Source of the DNA: JANQPA01 sp964628385
Lineage (GTDB): Bacteria > Bacteroidota > Bacteroidia > Chitinophagales > Saprospiraceae
Direction: 5' to 3'
DNA length: 46,775 nucleotides
NCBI GenBank assembly: GCA_964628385.1
Contig: CAZVOD010000028.1
Location: 1 to 46,775 of the forward strand
Part shown: positions 17,601-24,775 of the stretch, one piece after another
Layout of the letters: every line of letters starts with the position of its first letter
How positions within the stretch are numbered: the first letter of the stretch is position 1
Position numbers and translations under genes: made by a program
The notes under the pieces: generated by a model
Database searches by the model: none
Told to the model about the DNA's origin: nothing
Seen by the model: only the letters and a program-made list of their open reading frames with translations

Positions 17601-20600
17601 ATCTACTGCAATCTCCCCAATCTTATAATCGTAAGTGGTAAAATTCTGGCTTTCAGAAAGATAAACGCCTATCGTAAAGGCACCAGCATCTTTAACACCA
17701 TCGTTGGTGATCTGAAGGTCTTCCACATCAACCATTTCGTCCTCAAAGGTTAAAGTCCCGGCATCCGAACAAGTCAGGTTCGGGTCTCCTACCGGTAGCG
17801 TTACTAGTGGTGACAAATAAACGCCCGTGTTGTTATCTTCGTCAGATTCGTCTATAATTTCCTCAACATCTACAATTACGCCAAGCGTATAATCGCCATC
17901 TACCAGATTAACTGATTCTAGCCCCGCTGTCAAAGAAATTTCGACTGTATCACCAGCCGGAATTGCTGGTAGATCTTGTGAAGCTAGCTCAAAATCAAAT
18001 GGAGTGACATTGTCATTTTGAGAAAGGAAAAATGCCAGCTTTGAAGCTCCGGCATCAGCATCATCCTGATTAACGATTTTGAGGCCTTCAATAGATACCT
18101 CGCCGTTTTCTACCACCAGCGTACCCACTGTATCGATAGCCAAATCCGGCTTTGGTGGCGCTGCAATAGTAACCTTGGGATCAAGGAAGAAGCAGTCATT
18201 ATTGTCCTCTTCGTCCAGTTCTTCTACAATATTTTTATAATCCAGAATATAACCTACAAAGTATTCACCAGCCGGAATATCCAACTGGCTGAAGTCCGTA
18301 CCAAAAGTGATCTTTACACTTTCTTCTGGCTCCAGACCTTTTACAAAATTCTCACCAATGTAGAAGTCTGTAGTGGTAAAACTGGTATTTTCAGAAAGGA
18401 AGAATCCTACTGAACTACCAGCAGCGGTTGCTTCCCCGTTGTTTTTTATTACCAGATCAGATACCAACACTACTGTTCCGTTAACCGTCAGGTTACCCTG
18501 ATCATCACAAACAAGGTTAGAGCTGCCAGTTTCTGTATTAGCCGATTCAATAGTCTGTACATTCAGTTGATCAACGTAAAATTCACTTTGAGTAGCCTGA
18601 GAATAGAAATTAAGAGCTCCCAGGTTACCGTCGTAAGGAAAGTCGTTAAGTAATGCCTGATCATTAATGGTCAAATCAAGCGTATTACCATTCAGGTCAA
18701 TTACCTGGCTTACCAAAAACCATTCATCTTCAGGATAGCTAAAAGTCTCTTTAGCTTGTGGAACACTTCCCTGACCCGGACCCACATTTCCAAATTCTAC
18801 CGAAAGATTAACATCATTGTCTGCTTGGCTATTCTGTATATTGTAAAAACCCTTTCTGTCACTAGGAATATACATGCGGAATCTTACTTCCACGATGCCC
18901 TCCATTCTGTCAGCAAATGTAAATAGTACATCCTGAGCGCCTGTTCCGTTAATCAACAACGAACTGTTGCCATCAAAGGCTTGCGCTGTAGAAATATTGG
19001 CATCGGCGAAGCCACCTTCCTGACCGATAAAAGTTGTCCAGCAATTAGATTGTAAACTAATGCTGGAAGCCGCATTGAAAGATTCAAAATCTTCACAAAT
19101 ATTTTCTGCTCTGTTAGACGTACACTTACAATCATTGCCACTAAGTGGCAACGTGCGTACTAACATAGAGACACTGCAACCTACCTGATACAACTCTTCT
19201 TCTTCTCCATCTACGGTTTCGGTAGCAAATTCAATCAAGCGGAAATAATAATCTGTATCTGGATTCAAACCCTGTAAGTTGGCAATAAATCCATTAGTTA
19301 CCAGAGCTACTACATTGCCATTTCCCAATGAATCACCAGCCGTGTAAGTCTGGCCATCTAGCGGGAACCGATCAACCGGTGCTCCTTCTTTATATACGAT
19401 CAAACGCTGGTCTCCATTTCCTGGTGACCAAGTCAAAAGCATATCCGTTTCTCTGGTTACCAAAGCTTCAAGCTCGGTAGCCGGATTATCGGGGCGGTTG
19501 CGAAAATCAACAACGGGGCTGAAATTATTATCCAGCAAATTGATACAGCTAATCAACAACTCATTAAAATCAGTTGCAAATGTACTGCTTACTTCTTCCG
19601 TTAATAAGGTATCCTTATTAAATGCAGCTACCCAAAGATAACCATCATCTGTTTTTCCCCATGTTGCACCAGAACCAGGTATAAGGCCCGAATGCCACCA
19701 GTTATCGTCCGTGTCTACCTGTACGCCCTTAGCATAATTGCTATTATTAGCCGATGGCGTTGTTAGGGTATTGATGCTCTGGGCACTCAATACATCAGCC
19801 ACTGATGGTAGCCCGTCTATGGTCAATAAAAATTTAAGAAAATCTTCGCTGGAAGCTACCCAACCATTAGCGGCTGTAGTTGCCTCAAGGTGATACTGCC
19901 CGTAAGCAGCAGCAACTGTTGAGCTAGGATCAAAAGCCGATGGCCCAGTAGCTGTCGTATTGTACTGCGTTTCTCTTTCCTGGCGATCGGCCAGTAAGGA
20001 TCGGGCTGTAGTGATATCACAAATATCAGCAGGTGCAAAAAGCTCTTTTTGCACGTAAGTCTCATAAGAACTACCAGAAATTTCGGCAATAATCTCTCCA
20101 AGTATTACATACCCTATATCAGCGTACTTGAAGTTAGTGCCGGGATCAAAAGACAATCCTCGTTCAAGGGCATAACCGATCAATATCTCAGTACTTGCCG
20201 GGTTATTTCCTCCCAACTCAGCAGCCGCTTCTATTGGATTGGCCACCGGATCGATACTCCAGCCGGCACTGTGCTCCAGCAACTGCTGTACTGTAATGTC
20301 AAAAATACGGTCATCCGTAATGGTCAGGTCAGAATATACGCCAGAAGCCAATATACCGTCGTCTCCAAATACTTTATCGGAAAGCTGAAGCTGACCCTCT
20401 TCTACCAGTTTTAGAATGGCAACAGCGGTAACTGTCTTAGAAAGCCCTGCCAATCTAAAGCGGTGATACGGCTGAGTTAACTCAGCGGTGTTTTGATCAA
20501 CCTGACCAAAACCTCTTGTATAAAATAGCTTGCCACCTTTTGCAATTGCAATGCTGGCTCCAGGAATTTCCCATCTGCTGATAAAATCTGCATTGATTTC

Positions 20601-20705
20601 ATCACAAGCATTGGTTTCCTGAAGGGCAAGTCCAGTTTGTGCATAGTTAGATATCATACCTAACAAGCACAACAAGATAAGAGTAAACCTAAATCTTGGG
20701 ATCAT
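8658..20705 (-). CDS. giant T9SS-secreted protein: degenerate serine-hydrolase head, 24 CARDB repeats
   Basis: 4015 residues in one frame. After a signal peptide (1-22) come a beta-lactamase-fold serine hydrolase domain (about 30-395), a fibronectin III-like segment (about 405-530), a LamG-like domain (about 540-725), 24 CARDB-type repeats (about 728-3684), a second LamG-like domain (about 3690-3895), an NQ-rich linker and an 86-residue type A T9SS sorting domain (YPNPTNGSF... to the end). In the hydrolase head the SxxK nucleophile motif reads AGLSK: the Ser is Gly87 (codon 20445-20447). The second motif is YAD and the third HSG, so hydrolytic activity is doubtful. The protein should be exported by the T9SS and anchored or released at the cell surface. 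A role in adhesion or a long stalk is inference. It is monocistronic, with a long structured leader and a clear terminator. Confidence 0.93.
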   Translation of the reverse strand: MIPRFRFTLILLCLLGMISNYAQTGLALQETNACDEINADFISRWEIPGASIAIAKGGKLFYTRGFGQVDQNTAELTQPYHRFRLAGLSKTVTAVAILKLVEEGQLQLSDKVFGDDGILASGVYSDLTITDDRIFDITVQQLLEHSAGWSIDPVANPIEAAAELGGNNPASTEILIGYALERGLSFDPGTNFKYADIGYVILGEIIAEISGSSYETYVQKELFAPADICDITTARSLLADRQERETQYNTTATGPSAFDPSSTVAAAYGQYHLEATTAANGWVASSEDFLKFLLTIDGLPSVADVLSAQSINTLTTPSANNSNYAKGVQVDTDDNWWHSGLIPGSGATWGKTDDGYLWVAAFNKDTLLTEEVSSTFATDFNELLISCINLLDNNFSPVVDFRNRPDNPATELEALVTRETDMLLTWSPGNGDQRLIVYKEGAPVDRFPLDGQTYTAGDSLGNGNVVALVTNGFIANLQGLNPDTDYYFRLIEFATETVDGEEEELYQVGCSVSMLVRTLPLSGNDCKCTSNRAENICEDFESFNAASSISLQSNCWTTFIGQEGGFADANISTAQAFDGNSSLLINGTGAQDVLFTFADRMEGIVEVRFRMYIPSDRKGFYNIQNSQADNDVNLSVEFGNVGPGQGSVPQAKETFSYPEDEWFLVSQVIDLNGNTLDLTINDQALLNDFPYDGNLGALNFYSQATQSEFYVDQLNVQTIESANTETGSSNLVCDDQGNLTVNGTVVLVSDLVIKNNGEATAAGSSVGFFLSENTSFTTTDFYIGENFVKGLEPEESVKITFGTDFSQLDIPAGEYFVGYILDYKNIVEELDEEDNNDCFFLDPKVTIAAPPKPDLAIDTVGTLVVENGEVSIEGLKIVNQDDADAGASKLAFFLSQNDNVTPFDFELASQDLPAIPAGDTVEISLTAGLESVNLVDGDYTLGVIVDVEEIIDESDEDNNTGVYLSPLVTLPVGDPNLTCSDAGTLTFEDEMVDVEDLQITNDGVKDAGAFTIGVYLSESQNFTTYDYKIGEIAVDTLPQNAILTLDFAADISNLGIPEGTYYLGFKIDDDDEITEENETDNNNCFFNTPAVKIPAKGDPNLVCNNTGWAGITGSLLELTMIEILNTGNGPAAPSHLGFYLSTNRTISRLDYFIGYAPVPALARDSSTMVAFSVDLDTVDIPAGQYLVGYIIDEKEEVKEILEIDNSNCFFTKPDIIIDAAKANLVCKDLGAFSFVGDVITVDNFVFTNDGEGAAEGSRVGFYVSTDDEVNSDDIFVGELFVNSLAPGAVASVDFSKDISDLNLPPGNYFFGYVLDNQNDVKETNEADNTCAFQTQKLEIPVDGEPNLACEDKGTLIIEDEILQIKGAKVVNTGNVKAGSSVTGIYFSTNDMITTYDHLVEEVAVPELNPGEVFTFDVTIDLNSVDKNKVGDFFVGFYFDYKNEVDESNESDNNDCVFEAPKVSLPLEKEPNLVCTDPGYLDIKGLQVTIASLEVTNTGNEASVPTSIGFYASTDENFTTADSLIGTLDIGAVQPGQTLELGFQTDIDPNRFPDGTYMIGFIIDYEDKVKEQFELDNKCGFKHPTLTFPVPGKADLVCKDNGTLTISGHTIDIKDLRVFNTGDGTAAASYVGIYLSKDKNFTKSDILVAKVYVQQLHPGYGIKVNFHGSFGDLAECGDYYVGVILDVDDDVHEVYENNNVCHYDYPQVHKACPKKADLTCKDVGKLTIDEWDVNIQGLQVQNIGETASTAGFVCVYLSTNQTITGADQLLAKLSLPALNPGQVANLSTSFDLEALGVNVGNYYIGFIIDCDNTIHEESDGNNTCFYNQVLELKEDKKPDLQCYSLGTLTIDDWDIFIRKLQVANLGKAASEDGYVCIYLSTDANITTSDVLVKKIYLPALNPNYYAELSANIELMDLNVPYGSYHVGVIIDCDNTIHESNESNNTCKYDQTLELEDPSKPDLTCKSLGTMTCDDWDVYIAGAQVQNIGDAPSDDTEVCVYLSKDQNFGSTSDILVGTIPLSAISAGGVATLPNTNFELMDLNIPYGSYFIGLVIDCEDKIHESNEYNNTCGYTKKLELEDPSKPDLACKDIGTVFCDDWDIFLRDAKIRNIGDAPSDDTEVCVYLSTDQNFGSSSDYLIRTIYLPALNPGEVATLANATIDLMKLNVPPGQYYVGYVIDCNDKVHESDEYNNVCSLNKLIELKDPAKPDLQCYDRGTVTCDDWDLFIRDLKVANLGDKASGAAKVCIYLSQDQKLSNSDILVKKLNLLALNPNYYQELSANIELMNLNVPYGNYYVIVSIDCEDDVHESAENNNSCTYDKVLELKDPRKPDLTCKDLGKMIYDDWDIYLSDIKVQNVGDKASDATEVCVYLSTDKNFGSASDYLIRTIYLPGLSAGATAELSNATIDLMDLNVPYGNYYVGLVIDCNDKVHESDEYNNICHYDNILELKDPRKPDLTCKSTGTIRIDDWDIFLSGIQIRNIGDKASGTTEVCIYLSKDENFGSSSDFLVETVYLPGIAAGSSTTLPNINIELMDLGVPYGEYFVGLVIDCNDKVHESNESNNICSYTKKLELEDPRKPDLTCMDLGTLTIDDWDIFIRNLKITNMGDKSSEQTFVCVYLSNDKNFTNSDFQVSKIALPGLQPDESAFLSANIELMDLNVPYGDYYVGIIIDCDGYIHESGEGNNICHYDDILHLPDPRKPDLECKDLGYYTIDKDWKLEIKNLKVGNHGDAASGKTKVSVYLSENTTITTNDIFLGDIDLQALNAGDFAWLNFTSHLKGKNIPYGHYYVGIIIDRHNAVEEHDENNNTCYYGDKLDLPEPGKPDLTCKDLGELICEEDGDIKINNLKVVNLGETKSNAARVGVYISANNTITKNDIFLGSINLEMLEPNQTAWLSFTGNINSLNLDYGSYFVGIIIDDQNHVHEEDENNNTCFYTKKLELEEPTHPDLTCKSTGTIHVDDWDIFLSGITVQNIGDAPSDDADVCIYLSKDKNFGSGSDHLIKTVHLPGINAGAHKTLPDLNIELMSLNVPYGNYYVGIVIDCKDEVKESNEHNNVCHYDKIVELKDPSKPDLTCKDVGHISIDDWDIFLSGIKVQNIGDKASESSYVCVYLSKDKNFGSGGDHLVKKLYLPGLHAGAHTTLSSVNIELMDLNVPYGDYFVGLVIDCDNKVHESNEHNNVCHYDDKLELKDPKPDLTCKSVGHITIDDWDIRLSNIQIENIGNASSDYTYVCVYLSKDKNFGSSSDYLVKKIYLKGLSAGASTTLSTANIELMDLNVPYGNYFVGLVIDCDDKVHESNEHNNVCHYNEELDLEDPRKPDLSCRSVGSYSGDEWDIILRDIQIQNTGDKESAPTKVCVYLSKDKNFGSSSDIKVKEIYLTSLDPKQWTELPTTSIELMNFHIPYGDYYVGLVIDCDDKVHESDEYNNTCHYSKKLELSDPAKADLTCHSTGSLTVNDQNIILKNVQVKNAGDAKSGSFDVCVYLSKDKNFGNGNDILIGEKRLMALNSGQVINSGTINIDLTGQNIPKGDYYLGIVIDCGNEEHESNEHNNICHYDEKVPIGGTKGTPDLVCKSAGDADYEEDDAELEIENAKVRNQGNAQAAASKLGVYLSTDIYYDNNDLLIGEINVNALNQNASTGNLSGTFDVSGVSSGTYYVVLLNDYKNEVVELDENNNACHISGKIEIENESDLDGCNCADPYDTDICENFDAYLAANYVSTQSDCWTTMKKETEDEYWEEEDAKVMMTDEDYKHSLVIDEEGQNVMMMMGERSSGIQILKMDMFIEPGEMAAFSIMEEMDEEKAFFTMEFGTSRRGEATLSGTRREFDYPEGEWFTITMYYNLSLGIITYTEIGDESPYIFPIPFKGDLGALQFKAETEDYKFRVDNISLQKYVNPNTRNADDDLTRNQPGVTTGNNQASGLNTPPASTGTETELSFGEQYSVYPNPTNGSFTLDISLETTENIEVMIINTMGQVIRRYNFDGTNRVQQTIDLSTEPVGLYLIRSQAGDKIYDSRLLLQK
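9654..18524 (-). repeat. array of 24 CARDB-type repeats, ~123 codons each
   Basis: Each unit runs from PDLxCK-x-G, through VxNxGd, (V)xVYLSxDxN, LxxLxxG and PxGxYYVGxxIDxxD, to ExxExNNxCxY. CARDB modules are Ig-like cell-adhesion domains. In 23 of 24 units both the DLxC and NNxC cysteines are present; unit 2 lacks both. Units 9-16 and 19-23 add a second pair (VCVYLS and VIDC); units 1-8, 17, 18 and 24 lack both members. Neighbouring middle units are very similar even in DNA (for example 10780-11160, 11160-11530 and 11530-11880), pointing to recent duplication, while units 1-8 are more divergent. Confidence 0.92.
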
Positions 20706-21415
20706 AAGTCATTAGTTAGTTTATAAATCTGAGAACTTGTATACGGAAAATAAAGAACGTGTTCTATGCCACGCGACATAGGCCTAAGAAAATCTCACGA
20801 GTAGATATTCATAGTGTTGGTAACCATCCTGAACACGATGAATCGATGAGAGTGCCTATTTGAGGATTAATCACAGGGGGGAAACTGTAATTCTGACGTA
20901 AAATATGAAATATTTCTTTTATTTGAAAGAAAAAGCCAATTTGAATAGAAAATTATTAAATATAACTTCCTTTTATCCATACTTTACCCCCCTTCTAGTT
21001 TGGGATTACTGAATGCTTCTTTTCTTGGAGCTACTTTGTTTTAATCGGCACTGTAATTTAATGAATTTTTAAAATATACAACAAAAACCCTAAAAATAAT
21101 GGCAGGCTTTTCATCCTCCTAGTAGAATAACTCTTCATAAACTCAAGTTTCATCAGTTTTTTGGCACTATATATCTCTCTTAAGCTTTTAGACGTAAAAA
21201 AATAATAAAAGGTCAGGTTATTTTTAGAAAAAAAATCTTTTTCGATTTTGAAGCAAAAAATCAGCTTTGACGTAAAATCTTTTGATTCATACTGCTCACT
21301 GACTGTTACTTTAAAAAAGAAGTGAAAAAAGACTTACATGGGCATGATTCTATTACCCGAATCCATTTGATCTCAGTAATTTCCCTTATTTTGAAATTTG
21401 AATATTTTAGAACCC
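20706..21415. other. long intergenic region between divergent genes; no gene seen
   Basis: About 710 bp of AT-rich sequence separate the start of the giant minus-strand gene from the palindromic element in front of the patatin gene. It holds the hairpins listed separately (20764-20842) and three copies of GACGTAAAA (20895, 21191, 21269). A weak plus-strand promoter candidate has TTTG at 21366-21369 and, after 17 nt, TATTTTG at 21387-21393. No open frame with recognisable coding character was found. Confidence 0.6.
20764..20842 (-). promoter_or_regulatory. two hairpins in the leader of the 4015-codon gene
   Basis: The distal hairpin pairs 20808-20818 with 20832-20842 (10 of 11 positions). The proximal one pairs CTATG at 20764-20768 with CATAG at 20777-20781 around an 8-nt GC-rich loop. 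They lie 60-140 nt upstream of the start codon and so are probably transcribed. Their function is unknown; leader stability or translation control is a guess. Confidence 0.4.
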
Positions 21416-21583
21416 TTAGAAGCTGTTAAAATTTAATACTTCCGTTAATATGAGGCTGTTTTCCAGCCATATTTCGTTACCAAAATCCTCATTTAGCGCT
21501 GCTAAACTCCGGTTTTGGCGCCTCATCTGGCAGAAAAACAGCCTCATATTATTCAGAAAACTAACTTTTAATAGCTTCTTATA
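21416..21583 (+). repeat. palindromic repeat element, copy 2 (168 bp)
   Basis: It starts with TTAGAAGCTGTT like copy 1 and ends with the inverted counterpart near 21572-21583. The arms (21416-21471 and 21526-21583) are complementary to each other, sharing TAATATGAGGCTGTTTT, but their inner sequences differ from those of copy 1. The 54-nt core at 21472-21525 is the reverse complement of the core at 2771-2824 with one mismatch. It ends 12 bp before the TTG start of the patatin gene, so it either separates that gene from its promoter or lies in its transcribed leader. Confidence 0.85.
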
Positions 21584-21595
21584 AACCTTTAACCT

Positions 21596-24205
21596 TTGAA
21601 AAAAAAATTAAAACTTGCCTTTGCCATGGGCGGTGGTGTTTCTCTGGGAACCTTCTCAGGGTCGGCCCTAACGGAATGCATTAAAGAATTCATTGTTTTT
21701 AACCCGGATAAAGAAGTAGAAATAGATGTTTTTAGTGGTGCCAGTGCAGGAGCTATTTCGCTGGCGGCTATGCTGCGAATAATGGCCAGCTTTGAAGATA
21801 AGTTACCGCTACTTAGAAAGATGGAAGAATTTAGGGAGGTCCCTGATATTGAACGGGCGCTCATGGAAAAACTTACCCAACAATACGGTGATCAATTTAC
21901 CCACCTTTCAAATCATCAACAACGACAAATGCTCTGTGCACAAGTGGCTCAGGAATTTCAAAAGTTGATATGGTGTTACGAAGCGGAGATCAAATCTTTG
22001 GCCGGTATTTACGGGACTGGTCAAAATAGAGACCTGGCCAATAAAGGTAGCCTACTGGACCGGGAACGGCTGTTGGATCTCGCCCGGGAAGTGATCATCC
22101 CCGACCACGATAACCTAACTCTTAACCATCAGGACTCTCCTTTGGCAGGCCGGGTGCTTTTTGCCAATACACTCACTAGAATAGATCCCATCATCTTTGG
22201 CTCTTCCAAGATATTCAACAACTTTTGTGATGATGAAGCGCTCAATAAAAAATATACGGAAATTTTTCAGACCATTGCTCAGGATGGTACTTCCTCAAAA
22301 ACACATAAGGATGTCAGGGTTTTTGATGTCATCTTTCCGGTAGCTGCAAAGGAACGATCTTTGGACCCCAGAGCTAATATTCATCCGCCCAGATGGGTGA
22401 GGGCTCAGGTAGACGGGGGCCTGGCTCCTGAAAGTGGGCGGGAGCTCTTTGACCTTTCCAAGCGGCAGTTTTGGGCTACTGTAGTGGCTACAGCGCTGGC
22501 TTGCGGGGCCTTTCCCTTCGCTTTTGAGCAAGTTCCTTTAACCAGATATGATTATGAATATGGAGAAAATGGGATAGTCGTTAATGGGAAAAGATTCAAA
22601 TCTTACACGCACAGTTATATTGATGGTGGCACTTTAAACAACGAGCCTATTAGCGAGGCCTTCCGCCTGAGTTCTTTCATCGATGCTATGAATGTGGATG
22701 ATCAGGCTGAACGCTACGTTGTTTTTGTGGATCCTTTTCTAAGCGACAAGAGCGATGCCAAGGTGAAAAGTTTTTACAGGCAACATTTGCTTTCTGAAGA
22801 GACCAACAATATTCTCAAAGTGCCGGGATTGAGTAAAATCACTGCCTTTCTGGGGCCAATGATTGGAATTCTGAGAAGTGAAGGCTCTATTTCTGAACTA
22901 GATAAGTCAATGTCTATCCTGGATAAGTTTGAAAAGCGGAAGCAATTGAGAGAATTCTTTAGCCAGACGATCGATTTTGGTTTTGTTAGTGATGTTAATT
23001 CTATTTCAGATGATAAATTACACCTCATCAATACTCAATTGAAAGAAGTCAGAAAGCTCATTTCGGATGAGGTTAACAAGCTACAGGGCCGAACGACCAT
23101 TCCCAAAATCATCAATTTCTACACAGAAGTTCGTAAGCTGCTTACTGATCCGGAGAATGAATCTTTTTTCCTACCTGAAATTATAAGCGCCGCCAGGCAA
23201 GATAAAATGATGCAGCTGGCTGGCTTCAGAGAGTTTTTTGATGTGAATGAACCTATCCCACTATCCCGGGAAAACACACAATACAGTCGTTATTGGTTAA
23301 AATGTTTGTATTTCATTTTATTGGACATCACCATGGATTTGATTGGTAAGGATGAAAGAACCAAACTGATTCCTATTGGCCCCGTTCGCTTTACAGAAAA
23401 TGGAGTAGAAAAGATAAAATTAGCAGGCCAGCCCATGGAGGCTTTTATAGGCTTCTTTGATTTTAATCGACGTATTTTTGATTTTGAGGTAGGCCGTTCG
23501 GTTACCAGGAATATTCTACATATACTGGGACTTGGTGCGCCAGAAATGGCGGTGCTGCCTGAGGCCCAGTTTGATGATATCACCATTGACATCAACCTGA
23601 GAAATGTCCTGAATCAGGTGCTGGAAAAGCGAGTGAGTGGCGAGATCGTTCGCAATATCAAGAAAATGCTCAATAGCACCGGCCGCGGTATGAAAGACGA
23701 TTTAGTTGATAATTTCTTGTCCTTGCTCGCTGTATTGTTTGGAGGATATGCTTCAAAAATGACCGATGCCATCCTGGCACCCGCTTCGGGCTTACCCATA
23801 GAGCTTAAGATAAAGGTGGAGAGTGACGGTTTTCAGATAGACGATCTATCTCAGGGTCATTTGATGGAAGCCCTTAATGACCGGGATATTTCCGTCACCA
23901 GAGACGGGCACGGTAATATTTTTCTTTTGGCTGTTTTTCCCTATTTCGAAAATGAAGGCCAGTGGAAGCAAGAGCAATTTATCAAAGATGGACAGATCAC
24001 TATAGTAAAAGACAGAATAGGCCGGGACAGGGTCATCGCTCAAGTGCCATTACCGGGTCGAGAAATTATGGAAGAAGCCCTGAGATATCCATATCCTATA
24101 CTTCGCCTTAATTTCAGCGATTTTGAACAAACCGGCCACGCTAACTGGGAGGTCGAGATGGGGGTTACTCCACTAGAACAGCAGATATTGAACGAGCAGG
24201 CCTAG
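21596..24205 (+). CDS. large patatin-like phospholipase family protein
   Basis: 869 residues. The patatin active site is complete: the oxyanion loop FAMGGGVSLGTFSG (residues 9-22), nucleophile elbow FSGASAGAIS (Ser50 in GASAG) and the catalytic Asp in YIDGGTLNNEP (Asp343). Patatins hydrolyse acyl esters of phospholipids. At over 850 residues it is far longer than the RssA/YchK type (~300); the ~500 residues after the Asp are helical-looking and not recognised, similar in scale to long bacterial patatin-like proteins. No signal peptide. TTG at 21596 is the only start that keeps the first beta strand; the next Met (residue 11) lies inside the oxyanion loop. The palindromic element sits directly upstream. 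Convergent with the thioesterase gene. Confidence 0.88.
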   Translation: MKKKLKLAFAMGGGVSLGTFSGSALTECIKEFIVFNPDKEVEIDVFSGASAGAISLAAMLRIMASFEDKLPLLRKMEEFREVPDIERALMEKLTQQYGDQFTHLSNHQQRQMLCAQVAQEFQKLIWCYEAEIKSLAGIYGTGQNRDLANKGSLLDRERLLDLAREVIIPDHDNLTLNHQDSPLAGRVLFANTLTRIDPIIFGSSKIFNNFCDDEALNKKYTEIFQTIAQDGTSSKTHKDVRVFDVIFPVAAKERSLDPRANIHPPRWVRAQVDGGLAPESGRELFDLSKRQFWATVVATALACGAFPFAFEQVPLTRYDYEYGENGIVVNGKRFKSYTHSYIDGGTLNNEPISEAFRLSSFIDAMNVDDQAERYVVFVDPFLSDKSDAKVKSFYRQHLLSEETNNILKVPGLSKITAFLGPMIGILRSEGSISELDKSMSILDKFEKRKQLREFFSQTIDFGFVSDVNSISDDKLHLINTQLKEVRKLISDEVNKLQGRTTIPKIINFYTEVRKLLTDPENESFFLPEIISAARQDKMMQLAGFREFFDVNEPIPLSRENTQYSRYWLKCLYFILLDITMDLIGKDERTKLIPIGPVRFTENGVEKIKLAGQPMEAFIGFFDFNRRIFDFEVGRSVTRNILHILGLGAPEMAVLPEAQFDDITIDINLRNVLNQVLEKRVSGEIVRNIKKMLNSTGRGMKDDLVDNFLSLLAVLFGGYASKMTDAILAPASGLPIELKIKVESDGFQIDDLSQGHLMEALNDRDISVTRDGHGNIFLLAVFPYFENEGQWKQEQFIKDGQITIVKDRIGRDRVIAQVPLPGREIMEEALRYPYPILRLNFSDFEQTGHANWEVEMGVTPLEQQILNEQA

Positions 24206-24223
24206 AAAAACTCAAAAAGAAGG

Positions 24224-24252
24224 GGAAGGGGGTATTTCTTTATTTCCCTTCC
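24224..24252. terminator. possible shared terminator between convergent genes
   Basis: GGAAGGG (24224-24230) and CCCTTCC (24246-24252) form a 7-bp stem around a T-rich loop between the patatin stop and the thioesterase stop. The right arm lies inside the last codons of the thioesterase gene. There is no strong T run after the stem, so support is modest. Confidence 0.35.
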
Positions 24253-24671
24253 GCCAGCTCTGGCTGAATTTCGTATATCTTAGCCTTTACTGATTCAGGA
24301 ATAGGCACTTTTTTTCCAGTACTGTAATCGATCATCACCACAATTGATTCTCCCAGGGCTGCTACTGCATCCAGTTTTTTGCTGTAGATTTCATAATTCA
24401 TCTGAACGCTGGTATTTCCTATTCTTTCAATCCAGCACCCCACAGTGATATCATCAGGAAAGGAGACAGGCATCATAAACTGACAGCTGATTTGTGCCAA
24501 TACCGGGCCTTCTCCTTTGCCAGCCTGTAGCTCTTCCTGACCGATTTTCATAAAATAATCAATTCGGGCAGCTTCAAAATATTTAAAGTAAATAGCATTA
24601 TTCACATGCCCTAAAGCGTCCATTTGGTTCCACTCTATTTTTATTGGATAAGCTACCGGATGGTATTTCAT
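24240..24671 (-). CDS. acyl-CoA thioesterase, hotdog fold (4HBT/YbgC type)
   Basis: 143 residues, the normal length of this family. The signature WNQMDALGHVNNAIYFKYFEAAR (residues 14-36) contains the active-site Asp19 and the GHVNN turn of 4-hydroxybenzoyl-CoA/YbgC-type thioesterases, which hydrolyse acyl-CoA thioesters in the cytoplasm. A second strand region (SIVVMIDYSTGKKVPIP) matches the end of the fold. The acyl chain preference cannot be read from sequence. It is transcribed alone, convergent with the patatin gene. A functional link with that lipase, fatty-acid release followed by CoA ester turnover, is possible but only suggested by adjacency. Confidence 0.9.
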   Translation of the reverse strand: MKYHPVAYPIKIEWNQMDALGHVNNAIYFKYFEAARIDYFMKIGQEELQAGKGEGPVLAQISCQFMMPVSFPDDITVGCWIERIGNTSVQMNYEIYSKKLDAVAALGESIVVMIDYSTGKKVPIPESVKAKIYEIQPELAEGK

Positions 24672-24775
24672 GATTGTAAGGATTTATTTTCTGACTGTAA
24701 GTTTAGTGAATTTCCGGTACTAGTCAAAAGACTTCTCCTGCAAGGATTAATTTCACGAACATAAACCTTTTGAAG

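Noticed and set aside
9654..18524. Regularly spaced repeats suggestive of a CRISPR or satellite array
   Set aside because: The period (~370 bp) and conservation follow codon positions of protein repeats; there are no short identical repeats with unique spacers, and no cas genes.
8658..20705. Many plus-strand open frames within the giant gene, several similar to each other (for example near 11103 and 11472)
   Set aside because: They recur because they are antisense to the CARDB repeats; none resembles a known protein.
20895..21279. Three GACGTAAAA sites as an operator array
   Set aside because: They are irregularly spaced, short and AT-rich, with no candidate regulator nearby; mentioned only in the intergenic description.
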